From: JBBQSN01 sp963825505
Lineage (GTDB): Bacteria; Actinomycetota; Actinomycetes; Actinomycetales; CAWJMD01
Assembly: GCA_963825505.1 (NCBI GenBank)
Contig: CAWGTL010000010.1
Coordinates: 62,001 to 126,000 of the forward strand
DNA length: 64,000 nucleotides
Direction: 5' to 3'
Shown here: positions 1 through 6,717 of the stretch, piece after piece
How positions within the stretch are numbered: the first letter of the stretch is position 1
How the letters are laid out: every line of letters begins with the position of its first letter
Notes under the pieces: model-generated
What the model saw: the letters and a program-made list of their open reading frames with translations, nothing else
What the model was told of the DNA's origin: nothing
Databases searched by the model: none
Position numbers and translations under genes: made by a program

Positions 1-42
1 CACCTCGACCAGCGCCGGTACATGTTCCGGGTGCAGTACTAG
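1..42 (+). CDS. 3' end of a FrlB-like sugar-phosphate deglycase (partial)
   Basis: Only the last 13 codons of a plus-strand gene are inside the window; they read HLDQRRYMFRVQY and end in TAG at 40-42. Fructosamine-6-phosphate deglycases of the FrlB/SIS-domain family end in a similar D-x-R-R-Y-x(3-4)-V-x-Y tail, as I recall it from E. coli FrlB. The FrlD-like kinase, binding protein and permeases that follow fit the order of a Bacillus-type frl operon. The call rests on 13 residues plus context, so another sugar isomerase remains possible. The next gene starts within 13 bases of this stop, so the two are probably co-transcribed. Confidence 0.42.
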   Translation, partial: HLDQRRYMFRVQY

Positions 43-54
43 GTGGGGCCGGCC

Positions 55-765
55 GTGCCCGACGCGACGCCCTACCCGGCGCTGGTGGTGTTCGACTGCG
101 ACGGCGTCCTCGTCGACAGCGAACGGATCAGCGTCCGGGTGGGTGCGGCCGTGATGGCCGACCTCGGCTGGCACCTGACGCAGGAGGAGTTCGCCGAGCT
201 CTTCGTCGGGTGCTCGCGCGAGCACTTCCTGCGTGAGACGGAGGCGGGCCTCGGCCGCCGGCTCGAGCCCGGTTGGGACGAGCCGTACCAGCACCTGTAC
301 CGCTCGGCGTTCGAGGCGGAGCTCGCGAGCGTGCCCGGCGTGGTCGAGCTGATGGACGAGCTCGACCTCGCCGGGATCCCGTACTGCGTCGCCTCCAACT
401 CCGACCACGCCTACCTGCGCCGCGTGCTCGGCGCGACGGGCCAGCTGGACCGGCTCGTGGGCCGGGTCTTCAGCGCCGACGACGTCGCGCGCGGCAAGCC
501 CGCGCCGGACCTGTACCTGCACGCAGCGCAGCAGATGGGCGTGACCCCGTCCCGCTGCGTCGTCGTGGAGGACAGCCCGTTCGGCGTCGCGGCGGCCGTC
601 GCGGCCGGGATGGCCTGCTACGCGTACGCCGGCGGTGTCACCCCGGAGCACCGGCTCCAGGGTCTCGGAGCGGTGCTGTTCCAGGACATGGCCGAGCTCG
701 GGCCCGCCCTGACCGGTCGGCCCGCAGCCAGCGTCCCGGCACTCGGGGGCTGTCGTGCCGGGTGA
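55..765 (+). CDS. HAD-superfamily phosphatase / phosphoglucomutase-like hydrolase
   Basis: A cytosolic HAD-IA hydrolase of about 236 residues. Motif I is FDCDGVLVDS with the nucleophile and general-acid aspartates. The motif II region is VASNSD, the lysine motif is GKPAPD, and motif IV is VVEDSPFG. This arrangement is typical of beta-phosphoglucomutases and small sugar-phosphate phosphatases. GTG at 55 is preferred because an AGGTGGGG ribosome-binding stretch sits at 41-48; GTG at 43, directly after the upstream stop, is the alternative. The stop overlaps the start of the kinase gene by 11 bases, so translation is coupled. Its place in a fructosamine-type operon suggests it acts on a sugar phosphate from that pathway, but the substrate cannot be read from the sequence. 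Confidence 0.85.
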   Translation: MPDATPYPALVVFDCDGVLVDSERISVRVGAAVMADLGWHLTQEEFAELFVGCSREHFLRETEAGLGRRLEPGWDEPYQHLYRSAFEAELASVPGVVELMDELDLAGIPYCVASNSDHAYLRRVLGATGQLDRLVGRVFSADDVARGKPAPDLYLHAAQQMGVTPSRCVVVEDSPFGVAAAVAAGMACYAYAGGVTPEHRLQGLGAVLFQDMAELGPALTGRPAASVPALGGCRAG

Positions 766-1671
766 GCGGCCGACGCCGCCGCCGGCGGAGCGAGCCCCGC
801 AGGTCCTGACGGTCGGTGACAACGTCGTCGACCTGTACCCGGACCTCGGGATCCTGTTCCCCGGCGGGAACGCGGTGAACGTCGCGGTCCACGCCCGCCG
901 GTGCGGTGCCGACTCGTCGTACCTCGGTGTCCTCGGCACCGACGCGAACGGCGAGGTGGTCCGGCGCTCGCTCCTGGCGGAGGGCGTCGGCACCGGGCAC
1001 CTGAGGACCGTGCACGGGCCGAACGCCTTCGCGGTCGTGCGGGTCGTGGACGGCGAGCGCTACTTCGAGACCGGCGAGGTGGGTGTCTCGCGGATCGCCC
1101 TGCGCGAGGAGGACCTTCGGGCCGTGGCGTCGGCGGAGGTCGTGCACACCGGCGAGTGCTCGATGGTCGAGGACGACCTGCCGCGGATCGCCGAGGCGGC
1201 CCGGCTGCTGTCCTTCGACTTCTCCGAGCGGCCCTGGGAGTACGTCGAGGCCTTCGCAGGGCACGTCGACCTCGCCGTGCTCTCGGCCCCGGACGACGGG
1301 TCCGACCCCGCAGCCCTCGCCGCCCGCGTGGCACGGCTCGGGCCGACCACGGTGGCGGTGACCCAGGGCGCTCGCGGGGCCACCCTCCTCGCCGGGGACG
1401 CGATCCACCGGGCGCCGGCAGGCGCGGGCACCGTCGTCGACACCCTCGGCGCGGGCGACGCGTTCATCGCGCGGCTGCTCGTCGGCCTCGCGCGCTCGGA
1501 GCCATCGGACGAGCTGCTGGCGGCCTCCACCGCGTACGCCACGGCGGCGTGCGCCGACCACGGCGCGTACGGCCACGAAGCCCCCCTCCCCACCGACCAC
1601 GCCCACCACGCCGACACGCCGATCACGCCGATCACGCCGATCACGCCGATCACGAGGCCCCGGCCCGATGA
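755..1671 (+). CDS. frlD: PfkB-family fructoselysine-6-kinase-like sugar kinase (3' frameshift)
   Basis: A PfkB/ribokinase-family ATP-dependent kinase. The N-terminal substrate signature GDNVVDLYPDLG...GGNAVNVAVHARR and the middle segment SFDFSERPWEYV closely follow fructoselysine 6-kinase FrlD. The anion-hole/catalytic motif DTLGAGDAF places the base at Asp235. The kinase domain ends near codon 280. The kinase frame then runs without a stop through a 9-bp repeat into the downstream lipoprotein gene and on to 3076. Adding one base in the short repeat copy at 1611-1618 would give a His-Ala-Asp-rich tail ending at TGA 1669-1671, which I take as the real end. Expected role: phosphorylation of fructoselysine or a related Amadori sugar after uptake. 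Confidence 0.8.
1611..1654 (+). repeat. 9-bp tandem repeat (CCGATCACG x4 plus a shortened copy)
   Basis: Four perfect copies of CCGATCACG lie at 1619-1654, preceded by CCGACACG at 1611-1618, which is one base short. In the kinase frame the array encodes Thr-Pro-Ile units; one frame over it encodes His-Ala-Asp units followed by a stop at 1669-1671. The shortened copy is where the kinase loses its expected stop, either through replication slippage or a sequencing error. Confidence 0.85.
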
Positions 1672-1735
1672 CACGCCCGCTCACGTCAACGCACGGACCG
1701 AACCCACGAGGCACCCTGCCTGCAAGAGGAGAGTC

Positions 1736-3076
1736 ATGAAGCGCAACCCGCTCCACCTGACCGTGACGGCCGTCGCCGCCACGGCGATGCTCGCGCTGTC
1801 CGCCTGCGGCGGCGGCACGGGGACCGGCTCGACCGGAGAGGCGGACCTGTCCGTCCCCGAGGAGAAGTCCGGGACCCTGACCATGGTGACCAAGTACGCG
1901 GACCCGAACTACGCGCCGTACTTCGAGCAGGTGGTCGCCGCGTACGAGGAGGCCAACCCCGAGGTCGACATCCAGCTGGAGCAGGTCGGCGACCAGCCGT
2001 ACAAGGACAAGATCCGTGTCCTCAGCGCCTCCCAGGACCTCCCCGACATCTACTTCTCGTGGGCAGGTGACTTCGCCAACAAGTTCATCCGGGCGGGCCT
2101 GGCCGCCGACCTGACCGAGGTGCTCGGGCCGGACACCGAGTGGGGCTCCACGATCGCGCCGGCCGCGCTCAAGACCTTCGAGCTGGACGGCAAGAACTAC
2201 GGCCTGCCCATCAACCTCGACGCCAAGTACCTCGCCTACAACACCGAGCTGTTCGACAGCGCCGGGGTCGAGGTGCCGGAGACGCTCGAGGACCTGCTCA
2301 CGGCGTGCGACCAGCTGAAGGCCGAGGGCATCCAGCCGATCGCCCTGGGCAACCAGTTCGGCTGGCCGGCGATCCACTACCTGACCCAGCTCAACGCCTA
2401 CAACGTCGACCCCGAGACCCTGGCCAAGGACTACGCGCCGGAGTCGGGCGAGTTCACCGACCCGGGCTATGTCGCCGCGCTGCAGCAGTTCTCGGACATC
2501 AACGACCGCTGCGGCTCCGCCGACGCCAACGGGCTCGCCCACGAGGCCGCCCAGGCGAACTTCCTCGCCGGCGACGCCGCCATGCAGTACGTGGAGTCGG
2601 TGGAGTTCGGGGTCTTCACCGAGGAGGGCGGCGCCTCGCCCGAGCTCGCGAGCTCGTGGGACTTCTTCCGGCTGCCGGCACCTGCCGACGCAGCGGGGGA
2701 CACCGACGCCCTCACCGGGGCCCCGGACGGCTTCCTGGTCAACGCCAAGAGCGAGAACGCCGGCCTGGCCGTGGACTTCCTGAAGTTCTTCTCGTCCAAG
2801 GAGAACGCGTCGACCATGACCGAGGACCTCGGTTGGTTGAGCCCGGTCGAGGGCTCGGCGACGCAGGAGAACTCCTTCCCGCAGCTGACCGCCACGCTGG
2901 ACGACATCGGGCAGGCGAGCCAGTTCGCGGTGTGGCTCGACACCGTGGCCCACGCGGAGGTCGCGAGCGCCTACCTCGCTGGTGTGGAGGGCATGCTCGG
3001 CGGCAACCTGACGCCCGAGCAGGTGATGCAGAGCGTCCAGGACGCCGCTGCGAAGGCGCAGGAGGAAGTCAACTGA
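1736..3076 (+). CDS. Sugar ABC transporter substrate-binding lipoprotein (FrlO-like)
   Basis: A family 1 extracellular solute-binding protein of 446 residues. A lysine-started signal peptide (MKRNPLHL) runs into the lipobox LSAC with the acylated cysteine at about residue 24, so the protein is anchored outside the membrane. The body has the usual features of the MalE/CUT1 class, such as EQVGDQPYKDKIRVLSAS and LPINLDAKYLAYN. ATG 1736 has AGAGGAGAG just upstream and places the signal peptide at the N-terminus, so the in-frame extension back to 755 is not used. It captures the sugar for the two permeases that follow. A strong hairpin directly after the stop separates it from them. The ATPase subunit is not in the window and is probably a shared MsmX-type protein. 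Confidence 0.92.
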   Translation: MKRNPLHLTVTAVAATAMLALSACGGGTGTGSTGEADLSVPEEKSGTLTMVTKYADPNYAPYFEQVVAAYEEANPEVDIQLEQVGDQPYKDKIRVLSASQDLPDIYFSWAGDFANKFIRAGLAADLTEVLGPDTEWGSTIAPAALKTFELDGKNYGLPINLDAKYLAYNTELFDSAGVEVPETLEDLLTACDQLKAEGIQPIALGNQFGWPAIHYLTQLNAYNVDPETLAKDYAPESGEFTDPGYVAALQQFSDINDRCGSADANGLAHEAAQANFLAGDAAMQYVESVEFGVFTEEGGASPELASSWDFFRLPAPADAAGDTDALTGAPDGFLVNAKSENAGLAVDFLKFFSSKENASTMTEDLGWLSPVEGSATQENSFPQLTATLDDIGQASQFAVWLDTVAHAEVASAYLAGVEGMLGGNLTPEQVMQSVQDAAAKAQEEVN

Positions 3077-3083
3077 CCCGGCC

Positions 3084-3115
3084 CCCCGGGGCGGTACGCC
3101 CGTACCGCCCCGGGG
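3084..3115 (+). promoter_or_regulatory. Intercistronic hairpin between binding protein and permease genes
   Basis: A perfect 14-bp stem (CCCCGGGGCGGTAC, paired with 3102-3115) closes a 4-base loop, eight bases after the binding-protein stop. It has no U tract. Hairpins at this position in maltose-type operons protect the 3' end of the binding-protein mRNA, or stop part of the transcripts, so that binding protein exceeds permease. That role is inferred. Confidence 0.7.
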
Positions 3116-3146
3116 TGGTCCCCGGCACGACGACGGAGGTGCTGGC

Positions 3147-4034
3147 GTGACGGCGACCCTGGTCCGCTGGCGGAGCTGGGCGTGGGTGCTGCCCGCGGTG
3201 CTGCTCCTGCTGGTGTTCGTCTACTACCCCGTCCTGGAGAACGTCCGACTGAGCTTCTTCTCGTGGAACGCGTTCAGTCCCTCGCCGGAGTTCGTCGGGC
3301 TGGAGAACTACCGCGAGGCGGCGCAGGACGAGATCTTCTGGCGTGCGCTCTGGAACAACACGGCCTACGCGGTCACCTCGCTGGTCTTCCAGGTCGGGTT
3401 CTCGCTCGTCCTGGCCGCCGTCCTCGAGGAGTTCGTGGGGCAGCGGCTGCGCGGGATCCTCCGCACGATCTACTTCATCCCCGCCGCCATGTCGATCACC
3501 GTCGTCGGCATCCTCTTCTCGTTCCTGTACAACCCGCAGTTCGGGCTGGTGAACAAGGCGCTGTCCGCGGTCGGCCTCGACTCGCTGACCAGGACCTGGC
3601 TGGGCGAGGAGTCCACCGCGATCTGGAGCGTGATCGCGATGAGCCAGTGGCAGTCGATCGGTTACACCGCGCTGCTGTTCGTCGTGGCCATCCAGCGGAT
3701 CCCCCGCGAGTACTACGAGGCCGTGCGGGTCGACGGCGCGGGCATGGTGCGCAGCTTCTTCACCATCACCGTGCCGATGGTGCGCGAGATGACCACGCTC
3801 GTGGTCATCCTCACGATCTCGGGCGCCTTCCTCGTGTTCAACGAGGTCATGGTGATGACCGCCGGCGGCCCGAACAACTCCAGCCAGGTGCTCGGTACCT
3901 GGCTCTACCGGCAGGCCTTCTTCGAGGACGACATGGGGTACGCGTCCACCGTCGCGACCGTGATCTTCGTCGTCACGTTCGCGATCGCCGCGATCCAGAT
4001 CACCATCACCCGGCGCCGGAGGTTCGAGGCATGA
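3147..4034 (+). CDS. Sugar ABC transporter permease, MalF type
   Basis: An inner-membrane permease of 295 residues with about six hydrophobic helices, starting with VLPAVLLLLVFVYYPVLENV. The cytoplasmic EAA loop that docks the ATPase is visible as REYYEAVRVDGAG followed by FFTITVPM. The length and the N-terminal YYPVLENVRLSFF signature fit the MalF/UgpA-like CUT1 subunit. GTG 3147 is preceded by GGAGG at 3135-3139. The gene ends in an ATGA overlap with the second permease, so the two are translationally coupled and form the heterodimeric channel. Confidence 0.93.
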   Translation: MTATLVRWRSWAWVLPAVLLLLVFVYYPVLENVRLSFFSWNAFSPSPEFVGLENYREAAQDEIFWRALWNNTAYAVTSLVFQVGFSLVLAAVLEEFVGQRLRGILRTIYFIPAAMSITVVGILFSFLYNPQFGLVNKALSAVGLDSLTRTWLGEESTAIWSVIAMSQWQSIGYTALLFVVAIQRIPREYYEAVRVDGAGMVRSFFTITVPMVREMTTLVVILTISGAFLVFNEVMVMTAGGPNNSSQVLGTWLYRQAFFEDDMGYASTVATVIFVVTFAIAAIQITITRRRRFEA

Positions 4035-4936
4035 GCTCACCAGTCGCGCTGAAGCCCGCACCTGCGCCCGTGGCCGAGCCCGAGAGGCGGCGCCCGGTCG
4101 CCTCGCCGTGGGAGGTCCTGGCGCGGGTCACCGTCCGGCTGCTGGTGTGGGGCCTGCTCCTCACGCTCCTGCTCGCGATCCTCTACCCCCTGCTGTGGAT
4201 GGTCATGGGCGGGTTCAAGAGCAACGAGGAGGTCTTCAACACCCCCTGGGGACTTCCCGGGGAGCTGCGCTGGGAGAACTACGCCAGGGCGTGGGAGCTC
4301 GGGGTGGTGCGGTACTTCACGAACAGCCTCGTCGTGACGGCTGTCTCCATCGTCTCCACGACGCTGCTGAGCGCCTGGGCCGCCTACGGCCTGACCCGGA
4401 TCAGGATCCCGCTGGGCAACGCCGTCGTCCTGTTCCTGCTCGGCGGCCTGATGCTCGCGCCCACCGTGGCGCTCATCCCGCTGTTCCGCCTGCTGCAGAC
4501 GCTCGGGATCTTCGACACCCACCTGGCGCTGATCATCCTGTACACGGCGTTCCGGATCCCGTTCACGACCTTCCTGATCCGGGCGTACATGATCGACCTG
4601 CCGCGGGAGGTCGACGAGGCCGCGACCGTCGACGGTGCGTCGAGGACCCAGACCTTCTGGCGCATCATCCTGCCGATGTGCCGCCCGATCCTCGTCTCGG
4701 CGGCGCTGCTGCAGGCGCTCTTCGCCTGGAACGAGTTCGTGTTCGCCCTGGTGTTCATCGGCAGCGACTCCTTGAAGACGCTGCCGGTCGGGCTGGTCTC
4801 GATGCAGAGCCGGCTCCTGACCGACTGGCCCGTCGTCTTCGCCGGCCTGACCATCGCCGCGCTGCCGATGATCCTGCTGTTCCTCATCGGTCAGCGGCAG
4901 TTCCTGCGCGGTCTGACCGAGGGCGTCGGCAAGTAG
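4031..4936 (+). CDS. Sugar ABC transporter permease, MalG type
   Basis: The second membrane subunit of the importer, 301 residues, with six predicted helices after a charged, proline-rich N-terminus. The EAA motif is REVDEAATVDGASRTQTFWR followed by LPMCRP, and the C-terminus QRQFLRGLTEGVGK is typical of MalG/CUT1 permeases. The ATG overlaps the stop of the first permease. It is the last gene of the apparent operon; the next gene starts 30 bases later and encodes an oxidoreductase. Confidence 0.93.
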   Translation: MSSPVALKPAPAPVAEPERRRPVASPWEVLARVTVRLLVWGLLLTLLLAILYPLLWMVMGGFKSNEEVFNTPWGLPGELRWENYARAWELGVVRYFTNSLVVTAVSIVSTTLLSAWAAYGLTRIRIPLGNAVVLFLLGGLMLAPTVALIPLFRLLQTLGIFDTHLALIILYTAFRIPFTTFLIRAYMIDLPREVDEAATVDGASRTQTFWRIILPMCRPILVSAALLQALFAWNEFVFALVFIGSDSLKTLPVGLVSMQSRLLTDWPVVFAGLTIAALPMILLFLIGQRQFLRGLTEGVGK

Positions 4937-4966
4937 GGCGGGTGTCACGACGCCTCGAGGGCGAAG

Positions 4967-5770
4967 ATGGTCGGCATGGTCCGAACCGGTGTGGTGTTCC
5001 GCCCGCAGTCCCCGCCCGAGCGGCTGAGGGAGGTCGTGGAGGCGGCTGACGCGTCCGCCGTCGACGAGCTGTGGCTCTGGGAGGACTGCTTCCTCGAGGG
5101 CGGCCTCACGACCGCGGCCCTCGCCCTCGCCTGGTCGAGCCGGCTCACCGTCGGCATCGGGCTGCTGCCGGTGCCCCTGCGCAACCCCGCGGTCGTCGCG
5201 ATGGAGGTCGCGGTCCTGGCGCGTACCTTCCCCGGCCGCTTCGTCCTCGGCCTCGGGCACGGGGTGCTCGACTGGATGGCCCAGGTCGGTGCGCGGGCGT
5301 CCTCGCCGATGACGCTGCTGCGCGAGCACACGATGGCCGTGCGCGGGCTGCTCGGCGGCGAGCGGGTCGACGTCGACGGCGACCACGTGCACCTGGACGG
5401 CGTCGCCCTCGACTGGCCGCCGCCCACGCCGCCGACAGTCCTGGTCGGGGCGCGCGGGCCGCGCACGCTGCGTCTCGCCGGCGAGGTGTCCGACGGCGTG
5501 ATCCTCGACGCCGAGGTGACGAGTCCGGACGAGGTGCGCCGGGGACGGGCTCTGGCGCAGGAGGGCCGCGACGCCGCAGGGCGGGCAGGTCGCGTGCAGG
5601 TGACCGTCTACACCGAGCTGGGGCCGGACGCCGTCACGCCGGACGCCGTGGCCGAGCGGGTGGGGCTGGTGGCCGAGGCCGGCGCCGACGTCGTGGTGCT
5701 CCAGTCCGACGCCGAGACCCCCGAACCGCACGCGCTGCTCGCCGCGCTCGGCGCCGCCGGGTCGGGCTGA
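4967..5770 (+). CDS. LLM-class (luciferase-like) flavin-dependent oxidoreductase
   Basis: A TIM-barrel protein of 267 residues of the bacterial luciferase-like monooxygenase family. The pattern GIGLLPVPLRNPAVVAMEVAVL followed by FVLGLGHGV is the core of this family, which uses FMN or coenzyme F420. The substrate cannot be told. ATG 4967 has GAGGG 8 bases upstream; ATG 4976 is an alternative start. It could be the last gene of the sugar operon because no terminator is visible in the 30-base gap, but a link to sugar metabolism is not shown by the sequence. Confidence 0.85.
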   Translation: MVGMVRTGVVFRPQSPPERLREVVEAADASAVDELWLWEDCFLEGGLTTAALALAWSSRLTVGIGLLPVPLRNPAVVAMEVAVLARTFPGRFVLGLGHGVLDWMAQVGARASSPMTLLREHTMAVRGLLGGERVDVDGDHVHLDGVALDWPPPTPPTVLVGARGPRTLRLAGEVSDGVILDAEVTSPDEVRRGRALAQEGRDAAGRAGRVQVTVYTELGPDAVTPDAVAERVGLVAEAGADVVVLQSDAETPEPHALLAALGAAGSG

Positions 5771-5771
5771 C

Positions 5772-5960
5772 TCACTCCAGGGCGAGCCGCATCACGACGC
5801 GCGGGAAGCCGTCGGTCACCGAGGGCGTGTCCGCCACCTTCACGAAGCCGGCGCTCTCGAACAGCGCGCGGGTGCCCACGGAGGCCATCGTCAGGTCGAC
5901 CTTCGTCCCGCCGTTGTCGACCGGGACGGCCTCGACGGCACAGCGCGCGGACGTACTCAC
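5772..5960 (-). pseudogene. C-terminal remnant of a GNAT acetyltransferase
   Basis: The last 50 or so residues match the end of a GNAT N-acetyltransferase: VEAVPVDNGGTKV, then VGTRALFESAGFVKVADT, then DGFPRVVMRLAL. This is the part that closes the acetyl-CoA site (G-T-x-x-L-F-x-x-A-G-F). None of the three minus-strand frames upstream of 5960 shows the N-terminal half. The gene is therefore truncated, not just frameshifted. The break abuts a sortase fragment on the other strand. It ends tail to tail with the LLM gene, 1 base apart. Confidence 0.6.
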
Positions 5961-5980
5961 CGCGCTCGCAGCCGACGAGC

Positions 5981-6148
5981 GAGCGGTTGGTCCTCGAGTC
6001 CAGCCGGTGGCTGAGGCACCAGCACACGCTGGCGTCGGGGTCCCGCTTCGGCCCCGTCGTGGTGACCTGCGGCGGGCCGTTCCAGCCGGCGCTGGGCAGC
6101 TACCGCGACAACGTGGTCGTCGTCGCCGCGAGCCGCCGCAGCGAGTAG
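5981..6148 (+). pseudogene. C-terminal remnant of a class E/F-type sortase
   Basis: In one plus-strand frame the residues GPVVVTCGGPF (6050-6082) and LGSYRDNVVVVA (6092-6127), followed by a TAG at 6146-6148, match the C-terminal catalytic segment of actinobacterial sortases. That segment has the active-site Cys in TC-G-G and an Arg in Y-R-D-N. No N-terminal sortase sequence, signal peptide or catalytic His region precedes it; upstream lies the GNAT remnant in antisense. It also overlaps the 3' end of the minus-strand membrane gene at 6100. This looks like a deletion or recombination scar. Confidence 0.5.
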
Positions 6149-6567
6149 CCGATGAGCACGAACAGCACGCCCATGCCCATCGCCATCGCGGCGATCCCGA
6201 AGGACACCACCGAGGTGAACAGCGAGGCCCGCAGGAACGAGCCGTTCATGACCGTGGCGCGCACGGGGTCCTCGCGGTCGAGCTCGGCGTAGGTCTTGCC
6301 CTCGGAGGCCTCGAGCGCGTGCTTCTCGATGATGTCGGCCTCGGAGTACGCGGTGAACGGGCCGTCGACCGCGTCGCCGGCGAACCAGCGGGCGTCCTCG
6401 GCGACGGTGATCTTCTCGGCGGACAGCGAGGTCTGCACCAGACCCCACGTGGCTGCGCCGCCCAGGGCGAGCACGATGCCGCCGACCATCACCAGCAGCG
6501 CGAGCAGGCGCAGCGGTCCCTGGGTGTGCTTCTGGGTCACGGCGGGCCTCGTCGCGGTCGTGGTCAT
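6100..6567 (-). CDS. Two-helix membrane protein (family often mislabelled LigA)
   Basis: A 155-residue protein with one membrane helix near the N-terminus (LRLLALLVMVGGIVLALGGAATW) and a second near the C-terminus (FGIAAMAMGMGVLFVLIGYSL). Between them is an acidic extracytoplasmic loop of about 75 residues with EDARWFAGDAVDGPFTAYSEAD. This actinobacterial family carries the database name 'aromatic ring-opening dioxygenase LigA', but nothing here resembles a dioxygenase; the function is unknown. ATG 6567 has AGGAGA at a good distance. The last residues overlap the sortase remnant, so the natural C-terminus may have been altered. A DosR-like palindrome lies about 115 bases upstream. Confidence 0.75.
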   Translation of the reverse strand: MTTTATRPAVTQKHTQGPLRLLALLVMVGGIVLALGGAATWGLVQTSLSAEKITVAEDARWFAGDAVDGPFTAYSEADIIEKHALEASEGKTYAELDREDPVRATVMNGSFLRASLFTSVVSFGIAAMAMGMGVLFVLIGYSLRRLAATTTTLSR

Positions 6568-6680
6568 GGCGTTCTCCTTCGTCGGGGGATCCTGCGGGAT
6601 CCTCGTGCCGGCGTCTCGCCGACACCTGGAGTGAAGCGGCCCGGCGCACCCGCGATCAGGGACCAGAGGCACGACCTCGG

Positions 6681-6694
6681 GGGACCTAGGTCCC
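6681..6694. promoter_or_regulatory. DosR/DevR-like palindrome GGGACCTAGGTCCC
   Basis: A perfect 14-bp palindrome in the gap between ackA and the membrane gene at 6100-6567. It matches 12 of 14 positions of the DosR core GGGACTWWAGTCCC, with one symmetric change in each half. It sits 114-127 bases upstream of the membrane gene start on the minus strand. DosR-type regulators control hypoxia genes in actinobacteria, and the neighbouring phosphoketolase/acetate kinase pair would fit such a regulon. Binding is inferred only from the motif. Confidence 0.45.
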
Positions 6695-6717
6695 GCGGCG
6701 GACGCGACCGACCGGTC

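Noticed and set aside
1611..1654. CRISPR-like array
   Set aside because: Units are 9 bp without spacers; it is a coding minisatellite.
638..2953. Long minus-strand open frame of 771 codons opposite the sugar operon
   Set aside because: It is antisense to the kinase and binding protein, has low-complexity Arg/Val/Gly composition and no family motif; such mirror frames are normal in GC-rich DNA.
755..3076. Single kinase-lipoprotein fusion protein
   Set aside because: A lipoprotein signal peptide and a good ribosome-binding site mark a separate start at 1736, and the repeat copy at 1611-1618 explains the missing stop.
5981..6148. Functional sortase gene
   Set aside because: No N-terminal half, signal or catalytic His region in any frame upstream.
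6100..6567. Aromatic ring-opening dioxygenase (LigA)
   Set aside because: The database name is attached to this family, but the protein is two membrane helices with an acidic loop and no metal-binding dioxygenase motif.
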